A stretch of DNA of 41,433 nt from an uncultured Bradyrhizobium sp. (GCF_936928535.1 NZ_CAKZHY010000037.1:1-41433), one strand, 5' to 3'. Shown: positions 18,444 through 32,346, numbered from the stretch's first letter. The notes: generated by a model not told the origin, from the sequence alone. Translations and numbers: made by a program.

Positions 18444-18929
18444 TTACGCCGCCTCGCCTTCTTCCTTGGCAGGGGCGAGGATCTTCACCGAACCACCGGC
18501 CTTCTCGACCGCTTCGATCGCGGACTTGGTGGCACCATGGACTTCGATGTTCAGCTTGGCCTTGAGCTCACCGCGGCCGAGCAGCCGCAGACCGGCCTTG
18601 GCGCGGCGCAGCACGCCGGCCTTCACCAGCGCCTCGACGTTGACGACGGCGCCGGCCTCGAGCTTCTTGGCATCGACCGCGTCCTGGAGACGGTCGAGAT
18701 TGATCTCGGCGAACTCGACGCGGAAGATGTTGTTGAAGCCGCGCTTGGGCAGACGGCGATGCAACGGCATCTGACCACCTTCGAAGCCCTTGATGCGCAC
18801 GCCCGAACGCGCGGTCTGACCCTTGCCGCCACGGCCGGACTGCTTACCCTTGCCCGAACCGATGCCACGGCCGACGCGCATGCGCTTCTTGCGCGAGCCG
18901 GCATTGTCGGCGATATCGCTGAGCTTCAT
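18444..18929 (-). CDS. rplO: Large-subunit ribosomal protein uL15
   Basis: The 161-residue protein begins '[20 protein letters not shown]' followed by the Gly/Lys-rich stretch '[20 protein letters not shown]' and the conserved '[19 protein letters not shown]'. It ends in a slightly longer Glu/Ala tail than in E. coli. L15 is a late-assembling 50S protein reaching into the subunit core. It lies between rpmD and secY. Confidence 0.98.
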   Translation of the reverse strand: MKLSDIADNAGSRKKRMRVGRGIGSGKGKQSGRGGKGQTARSGVRIKGFEGGQMPLHRRLPKRGFNNIFRVEFAEINLDRLQDAVDAKKLEAGAVVNVEALVKAGVLRRAKAGLRLLGRGELKAKLNIEVHGATKSAIEAVEKAGGSVKILAPAKEEGEAA

Positions 18930-18950
18930 CGCCCTGCTCCTTGTGTCTTG

Positions 18951-18997
18951 CGCATGATCTGGTCCGAAAACCGGTATCCAATTTTCGGGATCATGCG
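18951..18997. repeat. RIME-like palindromic repeat between rpmD and rplO
   Basis: CGCATGATC (18951-18959) is inverted as GATCATGCG (18989-18997), and CCGAAAA (18964-18970) as TTTTCGG (18982-18988). The pattern GCATGATC-TxxTCCGAAAA-CCGG-...-TTTTCGGGATCATGC is one I recognise as a frequent rhizobial intergenic palindrome. It fills most of the rpmD-rplO gap and is transcribed. Confidence 0.75.
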
Positions 18998-19004
18998 CCC
19001 TGTT

Positions 19005-19199
19005 TTACTTCTCGTCGACAATGCGAACGAGATGGTGAACCTTGTCGATCATGCCGCGGACGGCCGGGGTGTCCGGCAGTTCGCTGGTGCGGCCGATCCT
19101 GTTGAGCTTGAGCCCGATCAGCGTCGAACGCTGCGAGTGATGGCGGCGGATCGCGCTGCCGGTCTGCTCGAGTTTGATCGTCTTTGCGGCCTTGGCCAT
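19005..19199 (-). CDS. rpmD: Large-subunit ribosomal protein uL30
   Basis: This 64-residue bacterial-length L30 has '[20 protein letters not shown]' and '[20 protein letters not shown]' and ends '[10 protein letters not shown]'. It sits on the solvent side of the 50S subunit. It lies between rpsE (25-base gap) and a palindromic repeat preceding rplO. Confidence 0.97.
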   Translation of the reverse strand: MAKAAKTIKLEQTGSAIRRHHSQRSTLIGLKLNRIGRTSELPDTPAVRGMIDKVHHLVRIVDEK

Positions 19200-19224
19200 C
19201 GTGGTCTACTCCGGAAAGCGTTCG

Positions 19225-19818
19225 TTAGTCGGCGGCCGCCTCGGCATCGCCGCCGATGCGACGACCCTGGAGGGTGGACACCTTGATGTTGCGGCGCGCC
19301 GCGACCGAACGCGGTGAGTCCTGATGCTTCAACGCATCGAAGGTCGCACGCACCATGTTGTACGGGTTCGACGAGCCAATCGACTTCGCCACCACGTCCT
19401 GGACACCGAGCGTCTCGAACACGGCGCGCATCGGACCGCCGGCGATGATGCCGGTACCAGCCGGAGCTGCACGCAGGTAGACGCGGCCCGCGCCATGACG
19501 GCCGGCGATGTCGTGATGCAGCGTACGGCCCTCGCGCAGCGACACGCGGGTCAGGTTGCGCTTGGCGGACTCGGTGGCCTTGCGGATCGCCTCAGGCACT
19601 TCGCGCGCCTTGCCGTGACCGAAGCCGGCGCGGCCCTTCTGATCGCCGATCACGACCAGTGCTGCGAAACCGAAGCGCTTCCCGCCCTTGACGACCTTGG
19701 CCACGCGATTGATGTGGACGAGCTTGTCGACGAACTCGCTGTCGCGCTCTTCGCGCTCCTTGCGTTCACGTCCGCCGCCGCGTTGATCGCGTCCACCACG
19801 TTGTTCGCGTTCTGCCAT
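19225..19818 (-). CDS. rpsE: Small-subunit ribosomal protein uS5
   Basis: The 197-residue protein carries a charged Arg/Glu/Gly-rich N-terminal extension of about 25 residues, then the double-stranded RNA-binding fold '[20 protein letters not shown]' and the C-terminal domain with '[20 protein letters not shown]' and '[16 protein letters not shown]'. S5 helps hold the mRNA entry channel and affects decoding fidelity. It is somewhat longer than in E. coli because of both tails. Confidence 0.98.
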   Translation of the reverse strand: MAEREQRGGRDQRGGGRERKEREERDSEFVDKLVHINRVAKVVKGGKRFGFAALVVIGDQKGRAGFGHGKAREVPEAIRKATESAKRNLTRVSLREGRTLHHDIAGRHGAGRVYLRAAPAGTGIIAGGPMRAVFETLGVQDVVAKSIGSSNPYNMVRATFDALKHQDSPRSVAARRNIKVSTLQGRRIGGDAEAAAD

Positions 19819-19862
19819 TTTTCCAATCCTTCAGAGGCTTGCGCCTCAATCCTCAAATTCTG

Positions 19863-20225
19863 TTAGAAGCTCAGCCCGCTCTCACGCGCAGCGTCGGCGA
19901 GAGCCTTGACGCGCCCGTGGTAGAGGTAGCTGCCGCGATCGAACACGACTTCCTTGACGCCCTTCTCGGCGGCGCGTTCGGCCAGCAGCTTGCCGACCGC
20001 CTTCGCTGCATCGATGTCAGCGCCGGTCTTGCCGCCGTCGCGCATCGACTTCTCGAGCGAGGAGGCAGAGGCCAGCGTCTCGCCCTTCAGGTCGTCGATG
20101 ACCTGGGCGTAGATGTGCTTGGACGAGCGGAACACCGACAGACGCGGACGGCCGCCACCGGAGCGGCGCAGCTTCAGCCGCACACTCCGCTTGCGCCGGG
20201 CATTCGTAACCTTGGCTTTCGACAT
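19863..20225 (-). CDS. rplR: Large-subunit ribosomal protein uL18
   Basis: The 120-residue protein has '[20 protein letters not shown]', '[20 protein letters not shown]' and the terminal '[20 protein letters not shown]', the conserved L18 ending. It binds 5S rRNA with L5. Full length, in normal spc-operon order between rplF and rpsE. Confidence 0.98.
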   Translation of the reverse strand: MSKAKVTNARRKRSVRLKLRRSGGGRPRLSVFRSSKHIYAQVIDDLKGETLASASSLEKSMRDGGKTGADIDAAKAVGKLLAERAAEKGVKEVVFDRGSYLYHGRVKALADAARESGLSF

Positions 20226-20236
20226 GACCGGCTCCG

Positions 20237-20770
20237 TTACTTCTTCTTGCCTTCCTTGCGGAAGATGAATTCGCCAACATACTTCACGCCCTTGCCCTTG
20301 TAGGGCTCCGGCGGACGATAGGAGCGAATCTCGGCGGCGACCTGGCCGACGCGCTGGATGTCGCTCCCGGTCACCGTGATCTCGGTCGGCTTCGGCACGG
20401 TGATCGTGATCCCTTCCGGGATCGCGTAGACCACATCGTGGCTGTAGCCGAGCGCGAGCTGCAGGTTCTTGCCCTGCATCGCGGCGCGGTAACCGACGCC
20501 GGTGATTTCGAGCTTCTTCTCGAAGCCCTTGGTGACGCCTTCGACCAGATTCGCGACCTGGGCGCGAGCGGTACCGTACAGCGCACGCGCGCGGTTGGTC
20601 TCGACCCGCGGGTTCACCTTCACCTGGCCGTTCTCGAGCTTCACCTCGACGTCGTCATGGACGACGAACTGAAGCTGGCCCTTGGGCCCCTTCATCTTGA
20701 CGGTCTGCCCATCGACGGTCGCGGTCACACCCGACGGAACCGCCACAGGCCTTTTGCCAACTCGTGACAT
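20237..20770 (-). CDS. rplF: Large-subunit ribosomal protein uL6
   Basis: The 177-residue protein begins '[20 protein letters not shown]' and contains two L6 repeats, with the hallmark '[20 protein letters not shown]' near the C-terminus. L6 lies close to the sarcin-ricin loop and the factor-binding site of the 50S subunit. It is separated from rplR by 11 bases. Confidence 0.98.
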   Translation of the reverse strand: MSRVGKRPVAVPSGVTATVDGQTVKMKGPKGQLQFVVHDDVEVKLENGQVKVNPRVETNRARALYGTARAQVANLVEGVTKGFEKKLEITGVGYRAAMQGKNLQLALGYSHDVVYAIPEGITITVPKPTEITVTGSDIQRVGQVAAEIRSYRPPEPYKGKGVKYVGEFIFRKEGKKK

Positions 20771-20786
20771 GGATCAAAAACCCTTC

Positions 20787-21185
20787 TCAGAACACCGTGA
20801 AGAGGACTTCACCGCCCACGTTCGCTTCACGCGCACTGTGGTCGGCCATGATCCCCTTCGGCGTCGACAACACCGAAATACCGAGCCCGTTATTGACCCG
20901 CGGCAGGTTCTTCACCGAGGCGTAAACTCTGCGCCCGGGCTTGGAGACACGTTCGATCTCGCGGATGACGGGCTCGCCGTCGAAATACTTCAGCTCGATC
21001 TCGATCTCGCTACGGCCCGAGGCGTGCTCGAGGGTCGCGTAACCGCGGATGTAGCCCTCGCTCTTCAGCACTTCGAGGACGTTCTCGCGCATCTTCGAGC
21101 CGGGCGTGGAGACCTTGCTCTTGGCGCGCATCTGCGCGTTGCGGATGCGGGTGATCAGATCGCTGATTGGATCGTGCGTAGACAT
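20787..21185 (-). CDS. rpsH: Small-subunit ribosomal protein uS8
   Basis: The 132-residue protein begins '[20 protein letters not shown]' and ends with '[20 protein letters not shown]' and '[10 protein letters not shown]', the conserved RNA-binding C-terminus. S8 organises the central domain of 16S rRNA; in E. coli it represses the spc operon. An equivalent target was not identified here. Confidence 0.98.
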   Translation of the reverse strand: MSTHDPISDLITRIRNAQMRAKSKVSTPGSKMRENVLEVLKSEGYIRGYATLEHASGRSEIEIELKYFDGEPVIREIERVSKPGRRVYASVKNLPRVNNGLGISVLSTPKGIMADHSAREANVGGEVLFTVF

Positions 21186-21199
21186 CTAAACGACCCTCC

Positions 21200-21505
21200 T
21201 TACCAACTCGACTTCACGAGGCCCGGGACCATGCCCTTGGAGCCAAGGTCGCGGAGCGCGATACGGGACAGTTTGTTCTTGCGATAGTTCGAGCGCGGGC
21301 GGCCCGACAGCTCGCAACGCAGACGGATGCGGGTGGCCGACGAATTGCGCGGCATTTCCGCAAGCTTCAGGGTAGCGGCGAACCGCTCCTCCATCGGCAG
21401 CGTCTTGTCGGCGATGATCGCCTTCAACCGCTCGCGCTTCGGGGCGGCGTTCTTCACCATCCGCTTGCGCCGGTTGTTCTTCTCGATTGAACTCTTCTTT
21501 GCCAT
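21200..21505 (-). CDS. rpsN: Small-subunit ribosomal protein uS14 (zinc-independent form)
   Basis: The 101-residue length, with a single Cys ('[20 protein letters not shown]') instead of two CxxC pairs, marks the long, zinc-free S14 type. It ends '[15 protein letters not shown]', the usual conserved C-terminus. It sits in the 30S head. Located between rplE and rpsH as in standard spc operons. Confidence 0.98.
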   Translation of the reverse strand: MAKKSSIEKNNRRKRMVKNAAPKRERLKAIIADKTLPMEERFAATLKLAEMPRNSSATRIRLRCELSGRPRSNYRKNKLSRIALRDLGSKGMVPGLVKSSW

Positions 21506-21551
21506 GCTTGGCTCCTGGGTATCCGCGTTTGAGAGGCTTTAGGTCAGCGTC

Positions 21552-22109
21552 TCACTGCCGGAACGGGAAATTGAAAGCGGTCAACAAGGCCCTCGCCTCT
21601 TCGTCGGTCTGGGCCGTGGTGCAGACGGTGATGTCCATACCGCGGGCTTCCGTGACCTTGTCGAAGTCGATCTCGGGGAAAATGATGTGCTCCTTGATGC
21701 CGAGCGAGTAGTTGCCGCGGCCGTCAAAGCTCTTCGGGTTCAGGCCGCGGAAGTCGCGGACGCGCGGCAGCGCGACCGTCACCAGGCGGTCGATGAACTC
21801 GTACATGCGGGCCTTGCGCAGCGTAACCTTGCAGCCGATCGGCTGGTTCTCACGCAGCTTGAAGGTCGCGATCGCGATACGCGAGTAGGTGACGATCGCC
21901 TTCTGGCCGGCGATCTGGGTCAGCTCGGCAGCGGCGGTCTCGGCCTTCTTGCGGTCGTTGACGCTGTCGCCAACGCCCATGTTCAGCACGACCTTGTCCA
22001 GGCGCGGAACCTGCATGACGTTCTGATAACCGAACTTCTCGGTCATCGCCGTGCGGATCTTCGCATCGTATTCCGCGCGCAGGCGCGGGGTGTAAGCGGC
22101 CTCAGCCAT
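21552..22109 (-). CDS. rplE: Large-subunit ribosomal protein uL5
   Basis: The ATG at 22109 gives 185 residues beginning '[20 protein letters not shown]'. Conserved parts include '[20 protein letters not shown]', '[20 protein letters not shown]' and '[20 protein letters not shown]'. L5 binds 5S rRNA and touches P-site tRNA. Its start overlaps the rplX stop by 8 bases, suggesting translational coupling. Frame upstream of 22109 has no family sequence. Confidence 0.98.
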   Translation of the reverse strand: MAEAAYTPRLRAEYDAKIRTAMTEKFGYQNVMQVPRLDKVVLNMGVGDSVNDRKKAETAAAELTQIAGQKAIVTYSRIAIATFKLRENQPIGCKVTLRKARMYEFIDRLVTVALPRVRDFRGLNPKSFDGRGNYSLGIKEHIIFPEIDFDKVTEARGMDITVCTTAQTDEEARALLTAFNFPFRQ

Positions 22110-22416
22110 CGATCTCAGCTCCCGAGCTCTTGGCGATGCGGACCTTCTTGCCGTCCGCCAGAATCTTGAATCCGACGCGGGTCGGCTTTCCGTCCTTGCC
22201 GACATACGCGATGTTGGACAGTTGGATCGGCGCCTCTTTCGAGATGATGCCGCCCTCCTGGGCCTGCGTCTGCTTCTGGTGACGCTTGACCATGTTGATG
22301 CCGCGCACGAGCGCCGTGCCGGCGTCGGGACGAACTTCGAACACCTCGCCGGTGCGACCCTTGTCGCGGCCGGTCAGCACGACGACCTTGTCGCCCTTGC
22401 GGATCTTCGCAGCCAT
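22102..22416 (-). CDS. rplX: Large-subunit ribosomal protein uL24
   Basis: The 104-residue protein begins '[20 protein letters not shown]' (KOW motif) and has '[20 protein letters not shown]' and 'IALSN'-like '[20 protein letters not shown]'. L24 initiates 50S assembly. The ATG at 22416 shares one base with the rplN stop; a GTG at 22419 directly upstream is a less likely start. Confidence 0.98.
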   Translation of the reverse strand: MAAKIRKGDKVVVLTGRDKGRTGEVFEVRPDAGTALVRGINMVKRHQKQTQAQEGGIISKEAPIQLSNIAYVGKDGKPTRVGFKILADGKKVRIAKSSGAEIDG

Positions 22417-22784
22417 CACAGCACCTCCGGCGCGAGCGAAATGATCTTCATGTGGTTCTTCGCACGCAGCTCGCGCGGCACGGGCCCGAAGATACGGGTG
22501 CCGACCGGCTCGGCCTGGTTGTTGATCAGAACGGCGGCGTTGCGGTCGAAGCGGATGACCGAACCGTCAGCGCGGCGGATGTCCTTGCGGACACGCACCA
22601 CGACGGCCTTCATCACGTCGCCCTTCTTCACCTTGCCACGCGGAATGGCTTCCTTGATCGAGACGACAATGATGTCGCCGATCGTGGCGTAGCGGCGCTT
22701 GGAGCCTCCGAGCACCTTGATACACATGACACGGCGTGCGCCAGAATTATCGGCCACGTCGAGGTTGGTCTGCATCTGAATCAT
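22416..22784 (-). CDS. rplN: Large-subunit ribosomal protein uL14
   Basis: The 122-residue protein begins '[20 protein letters not shown]', the nearly invariant L14 N-terminus, and ends '[16 protein letters not shown]'-like '[16 protein letters not shown]'. It lies at the subunit interface and binds the silencing factor RsfS in other bacteria. A second ATG three codons in (22775) is not preferred because homologues start at the first. Confidence 0.98.
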   Translation of the reverse strand: MIQMQTNLDVADNSGARRVMCIKVLGGSKRRYATIGDIIVVSIKEAIPRGKVKKGDVMKAVVVRVRKDIRRADGSVIRFDRNAAVLINNQAEPVGTRIFGPVPRELRAKNHMKIISLAPEVL

Positions 22785-22868
22785 TGATGCACCTCGTCCT
22801 CTTTCTCTTTGCGCCAGCCTAGCCGGCGCTCAACATTTCCCTGAAGTCAGTCGGCCAAGGCCAACAGA

Positions 22869-23117
22869 TCAGGCGCTTTTCTTGTGTTCGCCCCGGATCA
22901 CGATCCAGCACTTCAACTTCGAAATCGGCTTGGTCTCTTCGATCCAGACCATGTCGCCCGGCTTGAACTCGTTGTTCTCGTCGTGCGCGTGATAGTTCTT
23001 CGAACGGCGGATCGTCTTCTTGTAGATCGGATGCGTGAAGCGGCGATCGACGCGCACCACGACGGTCTTGGCAGTCTTGTCGCTGACGACCACGCCTTGC
23101 AAAGTACGTTTCGGCAT
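22869..23117 (-). CDS. rpsQ: Small-subunit ribosomal protein uS17
   Basis: Starting at the ATG at 23117, the 82-residue product reads '[20 protein letters not shown]', then '[20 protein letters not shown]' and '[20 protein letters not shown]', the OB-fold S17 signature. It binds the 5' domain of 16S rRNA. The 84-base gap to rplN shows no special structure. Confidence 0.98.
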   Translation of the reverse strand: MPKRTLQGVVVSDKTAKTVVVRVDRRFTHPIYKKTIRRSKNYHAHDENNEFKPGDMVWIEETKPISKLKCWIVIRGEHKKSA

Positions 23118-23130
23118 ATCCGTTAGCCCC

Positions 23131-23337
23131 TTACTTCTTCTTCGCGCGCGCTTGCGCGGCGACGGTCTTGATCCGGGCGATGTCGCGGCGAGCCTCGCGC
23201 AGACGCGAGGTGTTCTCGAGCTGCCCGGTGGCACGCTGGAAGCGCAGGTTGAAGCGCTCCTTCTTCAGGTTCAGGACGGCATCGTCCTGCTGGTCGGGGC
23301 TCATCGCGCGGATGTCTTCGATCTTCATCTGGGCCAT
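23131..23337 (-). CDS. rpmC: Large-subunit ribosomal protein uL29
   Basis: This 68-residue helical protein reads '[20 protein letters not shown]' and '[20 protein letters not shown]'. The ATG at 23337 is chosen because GGAG lies 8 bases upstream; an ATG at 23343 overlaps the rplP stop and would sit only 2 bases from that site. L29 lies at the tunnel exit and helps dock trigger factor and SRP. Confidence 0.95.
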   Translation of the reverse strand: MAQMKIEDIRAMSPDQQDDAVLNLKKERFNLRFQRATGQLENTSRLREARRDIARIKTVAAQARAKKK

Positions 23338-23342
23338 GACCA

Positions 23343-23756
23343 TTACTCCGCAATGCGCTCGACGAAGCGCGTCTTGATCGGCAGCTTGGCGGCCGCGAGC
23401 GTCAGCGCCTCACGCGCCGTCTGGGTGTTGACGCCGTCGATCTCGAACAGCACCCGGCCCGGCTTGACGCGGGCGACCCACAGTTCCGGCGAACCCTTGC
23501 CGGAGCCCATGCGGACTTCGGCCGGCTTCTTCGACACCGGAACGTCGGGGAACACGCGGATCCAGACACGGCCGGCGCGCTTCATGTGGCGGGTCAGCGC
23601 GCGGCGAGCGGCTTCGATCTGGCGCGCGGTGACGCGCTCAGGCTCGGTCGCCTTCAAGCCGAATTGGCCAAACGCCAACGTCGCGCCCGAAGTCGCAACG
23701 CCGTGAATGCGGCCCTTATGCGCCTTCCGGAACTTCGTTTTCTTAGGTTGCATCAT
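23343..23756 (-). CDS. rplP: Large-subunit ribosomal protein uL16
   Basis: The 137-residue protein begins '[20 protein letters not shown]' and has '[20 protein letters not shown]' and '[20 protein letters not shown]', followed by '[20 protein letters not shown]'. L16 positions A-site tRNA. The first ATG matches the position of the start in homologues (ML/MM-QPK). Its stop overlaps the alternative rpmC ATG. Confidence 0.98.
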   Translation of the reverse strand: MMQPKKTKFRKAHKGRIHGVATSGATLAFGQFGLKATEPERVTARQIEAARRALTRHMKRAGRVWIRVFPDVPVSKKPAEVRMGSGKGSPELWVARVKPGRVLFEIDGVNTQTAREALTLAAAKLPIKTRFVERIAE

Positions 23757-23788
23757 GGCTTTAAGCCCTCAAACTCTCTGTGCTGGCG

Positions 23789-24514
23789 TCAGGCCGCAGC
23801 GTTGTCACGGCGCCCACGGCCACCGCGATCACCACCGCCGCTGCTCTCGCCTTCGGCCATTCTCTTGTCCTGGGCCATCGGATCGTGCTCGAGGATCTCA
23901 CCCTTGAAGATCCAGACCTTGACGCCGCAGGTGCCGAAGGTCGTGAACGCGGTCGCAACGCCGTAGTCGATGTCGGCACGCAACGTGTGCAGCGGCACGC
24001 GGCCTTCGCGATACCACTCCATGCGCGCGATTTCCGCACCGCCCAGACGACCCGAGCAGTTGATGCGGATGCCTTCCGCGCCAAGACGCATCGCCGACTG
24101 CACGGCACGCTTCATGGCGCGGCGGAACGCCACGCGGCGCTCCAGCTGCTGAGCGATCGACTCGGCCACCAGCGTCGCATCGAGTTCCGGCTTGCGGATT
24201 TCGACGATGTTGATGACGACGTCGGACGAGGTGATGTCCGCGACCTTCTTGCGCAGCTTGTCGATGTCGGCGCCCTTCTTGCCGATCACCACGCCCGGAC
24301 GAGCCGAGTGGATGGTGACGCGGCACTTCTTGTGCGGACGCTCGATCACGATGCGGGCGACGGCTGCCTGCTTGAGCTCCTTGTGCAGGATCTCGCGGAT
24401 CTTGACGTCCTCGTGCAGCAGCTTGCCGTATTCCTGCTTGCCGGCGAACCAGCGGGAATCCCAGGTCCGGTTGATACCGAGACGCAGACCGATCGGATTG
24501 ATCTTTTGACCCAT
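23789..24514 (-). CDS. rpsC: Small-subunit ribosomal protein uS3
   Basis: The 241-residue protein begins '[20 protein letters not shown]' and has a KH domain with the GxxG loop in '[20 protein letters not shown]', then '[20 protein letters not shown]'. The last 20 residues are a Gly/Arg-rich tail ('[18 protein letters not shown]'). S3 forms the mRNA entry helicase site with S4 and S5. The tail is longer than in E. coli but common in related bacteria. Confidence 0.98.
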   Translation of the reverse strand: MGQKINPIGLRLGINRTWDSRWFAGKQEYGKLLHEDVKIREILHKELKQAAVARIVIERPHKKCRVTIHSARPGVVIGKKGADIDKLRKKVADITSSDVVINIVEIRKPELDATLVAESIAQQLERRVAFRRAMKRAVQSAMRLGAEGIRINCSGRLGGAEIARMEWYREGRVPLHTLRADIDYGVATAFTTFGTCGVKVWIFKGEILEHDPMAQDKRMAEGESSGGGDRGGRGRRDNAAA

Positions 24515-24532
24515 CGTTTTCTCCTGCGACCC

Positions 24533-24922
24533 TTAAGCCGCTGCTGCTTCGGCTTCGACCTGACGAACAATGATCGTCAGCTGCGAAAATGGTTTGTAAA
24601 CACGGCCCGAGCGGCCACGGCCGCGGGCTGCAAAGCGCTTCATCACGAGGCCGTTTCCGACGAAAGCCTGCGCCACGACGAGATCATCAACGTCGAGGTC
24701 GTGGTTGTTCTCGGCATTGGCGATCGCCGATTCCAGACACTTCTTCACGTCGACCGCGATCCGCTTGCGCGAGAACTGCAGATCGGCGAGCGCAGCGGAA
24801 GCCTTCCGGCCGCGAATGAGCTGGGCGACCAGGTTGAGCTTCTGCGGGCTCACCCGCAGCATCCGGGCGACCGCCTTGGCCTCGTTCTCGGCGAGGCTCC
24901 GTTCGCGCTTAGGTTTGCTCAT
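24533..24922 (-). CDS. rplV: Large-subunit ribosomal protein uL22
   Basis: The 129-residue protein has '[20 protein letters not shown]', '[20 protein letters not shown]', '[20 protein letters not shown]' and the loop region '[20 protein letters not shown]' that lines the exit tunnel and where macrolide-resistance changes arise. It starts about 19 residues further N-terminal than E. coli L22. Confidence 0.98.
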   Translation of the reverse strand: MSKPKRERSLAENEAKAVARMLRVSPQKLNLVAQLIRGRKASAALADLQFSRKRIAVDVKKCLESAIANAENNHDLDVDDLVVAQAFVGNGLVMKRFAARGRGRSGRVYKPFSQLTIIVRQVEAEAAAA

Positions 24923-24932
24923 CGTTTAATCC

Positions 24933-25211
24933 TCAAGCCTTCTTGGCTTTCTTGTCGCCGGAGTGGCCATGGAAGGTCCGGGTCGGCGAGAACTCGCCGA
25001 ACTTGTGACCGACCATTTCCTCGTTGACGGCCACCGGCACGTGCTTCTGACCGTTGTAGACGCCGAAGGTCAGACCAACGAACTGCGGCAGGATCGTCGA
25101 GCGACGGCTCCAGATCTTGATGACGTCGTGACGGCCGGACGCGCGCGCGGCATCTGCCTTCTTGAGCAGAGAACCCTCGACGAACGGGCCTTTCCAGACT
25201 GAACGAACCAT
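24933..25211 (-). CDS. rpsS: Small-subunit ribosomal protein uS19
   Basis: The 92-residue protein begins '[20 protein letters not shown]' and has '[20 protein letters not shown]' and '[20 protein letters not shown]', all S19 hallmarks. It sits in the 30S head with S13. Ten bases separate it from rplV and 12 from rplB. Confidence 0.98.
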   Translation of the reverse strand: MVRSVWKGPFVEGSLLKKADAARASGRHDVIKIWSRRSTILPQFVGLTFGVYNGQKHVPVAVNEEMVGHKFGEFSPTRTFHGHSGDKKAKKA

Positions 25212-25223
25212 GTCCGGCGTTCC

Positions 25224-26057
25224 TTACTTCTTCCGCTTGTGGCGGCTTAGGAGAATGAATTTGTTGGTCGACTTGTTGGTGCGGGTCTTCTTGCCCTTGG
25301 TCGGCTTGCCCCACGGGGTGACCGGGTGGCGACCGCCCGAGGTACGACCTTCACCACCGCCGTGCGGATGGTCGATCGGGTTCATCGAAACGCCGCGGTT
25401 ATGCGGCTTGCGACCCAGCCAACGATTGCGGCCGGCCTTGCCGATCGACGTATTCATGTGGTCCGGGTTCGACACCGCACCGATCGTGCCGCGACAACGG
25501 CCGTGCACCAGACGCTGCTCACCCGAGTTCAGGCGGATGATGACGTAGTCCTGGTCGCGGCCGACGAGCTGGGCGTAGGTGCCGGCGGAACGAGCGAGCT
25601 GGCCGCCCTTCCCGATCTTGACCTCGATGTTGTGGATGATCGTGCCGACCGGCATGTTGCCGAGCGGCATGACGTTGCCCGGCTTCACGTCGACATAGTT
25701 GCCGGCCACCACGGAATCGCCAACCGCCAGGCGCTGCGGCGCCAGGATATAGGCCTGGGTGCCGTCCTCGTACTTGACCAGCGCGATGAACGCAGTGCGG
25801 TTCGGATCATATTCCAGCCGCTCGACGGTCGCAGGCGCGTCGACCTTGTCGCGCTTGAAGTCGACGATGCGCAGGGTCTGCTTGTGACCGCCGCCGCGGA
25901 AGCGGACCGTGATACGACCGGTGTTGTTGCGACCGCCCGAGGAGTGCTTGCCTTCGGTGAGCGCCTTGACCGGCTTGCCCTTGTAGAGGGCCGAACGATC
26001 GACCATGACCAGCTGGCGCTGGCCCGGTGTCGTGGGGTTGAACTTCTTCAGTGCCAT
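25224..26057 (-). CDS. rplB: Large-subunit ribosomal protein uL2
   Basis: The 277-residue protein has '[20 protein letters not shown]', '[20 protein letters not shown]', and the C-terminal '[20 protein letters not shown]' with the conserved His residues near the peptidyl transferase centre. L2 is a primary 23S rRNA binder. Full length, in normal S10-operon order. Confidence 0.99.
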   Translation of the reverse strand: MALKKFNPTTPGQRQLVMVDRSALYKGKPVKALTEGKHSSGGRNNTGRITVRFRGGGHKQTLRIVDFKRDKVDAPATVERLEYDPNRTAFIALVKYEDGTQAYILAPQRLAVGDSVVAGNYVDVKPGNVMPLGNMPVGTIIHNIEVKIGKGGQLARSAGTYAQLVGRDQDYVIIRLNSGEQRLVHGRCRGTIGAVSNPDHMNTSIGKAGRNRWLGRKPHNRGVSMNPIDHPHGGGEGRTSGGRHPVTPWGKPTKGKKTRTNKSTNKFILLSRHKRKK

Positions 26058-26069
26058 CGTCGTGCGACC

Positions 26070-26372
26070 TTACAGACCGGTGGTCACGTCGATCCGATGA
26101 CCCTCTTCGAGGGTCACGATCGCGCGCTTGGTGTTCGACTGCGAGCCGAGATTGCCGCGGAAGACCTTGGTCTTGCCCTTGCGGACCAGCGTGTTGACGC
26201 TCTTGACCTTGACGTCGAACAGCTTCTCGACCGCTTCCTTGATCTGCGGCTTGGTCGCCTTGGCGGCCACCTTGAACAGGACCTTGTTGTGCTCGGACGC
26301 CAGCGTCGCCTTTTCGGTGACGACAGGGGCGACGATCACGTCATAATGCCGAGGCTCGATATTCTTGCTCAT
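26070..26372 (-). CDS. rplW: Large-subunit ribosomal protein uL23
   Basis: The 100-residue protein begins '[20 protein letters not shown]' and has '[20 protein letters not shown]'. L23 lies at the tunnel exit and docks trigger factor and SRP. Its ATG overlaps the rplD stop by 4 bases (ATGA), so the two are likely coupled. Confidence 0.98.
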   Translation of the reverse strand: MSKNIEPRHYDVIVAPVVTEKATLASEHNKVLFKVAAKATKPQIKEAVEKLFDVKVKSVNTLVRKGKTKVFRGNLGSQSNTKRAIVTLEEGHRIDVTTGL

Positions 26373-26989
26373 TTGAAGCGCGCCTCCAGCGCATCGATGG
26401 CCGCCTTGGTCAGAACGAGCTTCTGACGGCGCAGGATGTCATAGACGTTGATGCCCTGGATCGGCAGCACGTCCATGTTCGGAATGTTGCGGGCCGCAGC
26501 GGCAAAGCCGTTGTTGAGCTCGGCACCGTCGATGATCAGCGCGTTGGTCAGGCCGAGACCGGAGAAGTGACCGAGCAGCGCCTTGGTCTTGGCGGCTTCC
26601 AGCGCGGCCTTGTCGATCACGAGCAGATCGCCGTCCTTGGCCTTGGCCGACAGCGCATGCTTGAGGGCGAGCGCGCGGACCTTCTTCGGCAGGTCGGTGG
26701 CGTGCGAGCGCACGACCGGACCGAAGGCACGACCGCCGCCGCGGAACTGCGGCACGCGGGCCGAGCCGTGACGAGCACCGCCGGTGCCCTTCTGCTTGTA
26801 CATCTTCTTGCCGGTGCGCCAGATCTCGGCGCGACCCTTGGCCTTGTGGGTACCGGCCTGGCGCTTGTTGAGCTGCCACTGCACGCAACGTGCAATGATG
26901 TCCTGGCGCGGCTCGAGACCGAAAATGGCGTCGGACAGCTGGACGGAGCCAGCTTCCTTGCCCTCGAGGGTGGTGACCTTCAATTCCAT
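26369..26989 (-). CDS. rplD: Large-subunit ribosomal protein uL4
   Basis: The ATG at 26989 gives 206 residues beginning '[20 protein letters not shown]'. The tunnel loop is seen in '[20 protein letters not shown]' and '[20 protein letters not shown]'. L4 contacts the exit tunnel and in E. coli represses the S10 operon. It starts 1 base after the rplC stop and overlaps rplW by 4 bases. Confidence 0.98.
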   Translation of the reverse strand: MELKVTTLEGKEAGSVQLSDAIFGLEPRQDIIARCVQWQLNKRQAGTHKAKGRAEIWRTGKKMYKQKGTGGARHGSARVPQFRGGGRAFGPVVRSHATDLPKKVRALALKHALSAKAKDGDLLVIDKAALEAAKTKALLGHFSGLGLTNALIIDGAELNNGFAAAARNIPNMDVLPIQGINVYDILRRQKLVLTKAAIDALEARFK

Positions 26990-26990
26990 C

Positions 26991-27707
26991 TCACGCACCC
27001 TCTTGCTGGGCCGCAGCCTCGGCTTCGCCGCCCGCAACCTTGAACTTGCCGGGCTTCGGAGCTTCCTTCGGCAGCGGCTTCTTGACGGCGTCGCGCACGC
27101 GGATCCAGCCGCCCTTGGAGCCGGGAACGGCCCCTTCGACGAGGATCAGGCCACGCTCGACATCGGTCTGGACGACGCGAAGATTGAGCGTGGTGATGCG
27201 ATCGACACCCATGTGGCCGGGCATCTTCTTGTTCTTCCAGGTCTTGCCGGGATCCTGACGACCACCGGTCGAACCGATCGAGCGGTGCGAGACCGACACG
27301 CCGTGAGTGGCGCGCAGACCGCCGAAGTTCCAGCGCTTCATACCGCCGGCGAAGCCCTTACCGACCGAGGTGCCGGTGACGTCGACGAACTGGCCGACGA
27401 CGAAGTGGTCCGCCTGGATCTCGGCGCCGACCGGGATCATCTGATCCGCAGTGACCCGGAACTCCTCGACCTGCCGCTTCGGCTCGACCTTGGCGACCGC
27501 GAACTGGCCGCGCTCAGCCTTGGGCATGTACACGGTCTTGCGGCTGCCAGAACCAAGCTGGAGCGCGACATAACCGTTCTTCTCTTCAGTGCGGTGGCCT
27601 ACGACCTGGCAATTGCCGAGCTTCAGCACGGTCACGGGGATATGCTCGCCGGCCTCTGTAAAGACCCGCGTCATCCCGACCTTTTGTGCGATCACTCCGG
27701 AGCGCAT
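26991..27707 (-). CDS. rplC: Large-subunit ribosomal protein uL3
   Basis: The ATG at 27707 gives 238 residues beginning '[20 protein letters not shown]'. '[19 protein letters not shown]', '[20 protein letters not shown]' (with the Gln methylated by PrmB in other bacteria) and '[19 protein letters not shown]' are diagnostic. The C-terminus has an extra Glu/Ala-rich tail. L3 reaches the peptidyl transferase centre. Confidence 0.98.
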   Translation of the reverse strand: MRSGVIAQKVGMTRVFTEAGEHIPVTVLKLGNCQVVGHRTEEKNGYVALQLGSGSRKTVYMPKAERGQFAVAKVEPKRQVEEFRVTADQMIPVGAEIQADHFVVGQFVDVTGTSVGKGFAGGMKRWNFGGLRATHGVSVSHRSIGSTGGRQDPGKTWKNKKMPGHMGVDRITTLNLRVVQTDVERGLILVEGAVPGSKGGWIRVRDAVKKPLPKEAPKPGKFKVAGGEAEAAAQQEGA

Positions 27708-27760
27708 CGGCGTGCTTCCTGTTCTTTCTGTCCGCAAGGTGCGAACGTGATCCAAAAATC

Positions 27761-28069
27761 TTAGAGCTTGATCTCGACGTCGACACCGGCGGCCAGGTCG
27801 AGCTTCATCAAAGCATCGACGGTCTGCGGGGTCGGATCGACGATGTCGAGCAGGCGCTTGTGAGTGCGCATCTCGAACTGTTCGCGGCTCTTCTTGTCGA
27901 CGTGCGGCGAACGGTTGACGGTGAACTTCTCGATGCGGGTGGGCAGCGGAATGGGTCCGCGGACCTGCGCACCGGTACGCTTCGCCGTGTTCACGATCTC
28001 GCGGGTCGACGTATCGAGGATACGATGGTCGAACGCCTTGAGACGGATACGAATGTTTTGGCCGTTCAT
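27761..28069 (-). CDS. rpsJ: Small-subunit ribosomal protein uS10
   Basis: The 102-residue protein begins '[20 protein letters not shown]' and has '[20 protein letters not shown]' and '[20 protein letters not shown]'. S10 is in the 30S head and also partners NusB in antitermination. It follows tuf after 85 bases that contain a repeat, so the str and S10 operons appear joined. Confidence 0.98.
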
Positions 28070-28097
28070 TGCCGTGGTCTCTCTTTAGTGGGGGGTG

Positions 28098-28150
28098 GCG
28101 AATAGCGAATAGCGAATGTCACCATTCGCTACCCGCCAATCCCTATTCGC
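28098..28150. repeat. GCGAATA heptamer repeat between tuf and rpsJ
   Basis: Three tandem heptamers (GCGAATA, GCGAATA, GCGAATG at 28098-28118) are followed by inverted copies CATTCGC (28123-28129) and TATTCGC (28144-28150). GCGAATG-TCAC-CATTCGC makes a perfect 7-base hairpin. 'AATAGCGAATAGCGAAT' tracts are a repeat type I associate with Bradyrhizobium intergenic regions. Confidence 0.7.
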
Positions 28151-28154
28151 GTAA

Positions 28155-29345
<1,191 letters not shown>

Positions 29346-29385
29346 TTGACTCTCCGTTCAATCGTCAGTTCGTGACCGACGACAA

Positions 29386-31458
<2,073 letters not shown>

Positions 31459-31488
31459 GGGATGTTCCTTAGATTCCGTGTGTCGCCG

Positions 31489-31974
<486 letters not shown>

Positions 31975-32346
31975 TTACTTCGGACGCTTCGCGCCGTACT
32001 TCGAACGACGCTGCTTACGGTTCTTGACGCCCTGGGTATCCAGAACGCCGCGGAGGATGTGGTAGCGCACGCCGGGCAAGTCCTTGACGCGACCGCCGCG
32101 GATCATGACCACCGAGTGCTCCTGAAGGTTATGGCCTTCACCCGGGATGTAGCCGATCACCTCGAAACCGTTGGTCAGACGCACCTTGGCGACCTTACGA
32201 AGCGCCGAGTTCGGCTTCTTCGGGGTCGTGGTGTAGACGCGCGTGCAAACGCCACGCTTCTGCGGCGACTGCTGCAGCGCCGGCACCTTCTTGCGCGACT
32301 TCTGCACTTCACGCGGTTGAGCGATCAGCTGGTTGATCGTCGGCAT
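31975..32346 (-). CDS. rpsL: Small-subunit ribosomal protein uS12
   Basis: The 123-residue protein begins '[20 protein letters not shown]'. The decoding loop '[20 protein letters not shown]' keeps both Lys equivalent to E. coli Lys42/43, and '[20 protein letters not shown]' keeps Lys88 and the Asp that RimO modifies. The sequence is therefore the streptomycin-sensitive type. It is the first gene of the supercluster, downstream of a candidate promoter at 32777-32805 with a leader of about 425 bases. Confidence 0.98.
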   Translation of the reverse strand: MPTINQLIAQPREVQKSRKKVPALQQSPQKRGVCTRVYTTTPKKPNSALRKVAKVRLTNGFEVIGYIPGEGHNLQEHSVVMIRGGRVKDLPGVRYHILRGVLDTQGVKNRKQRRSKYGAKRPK

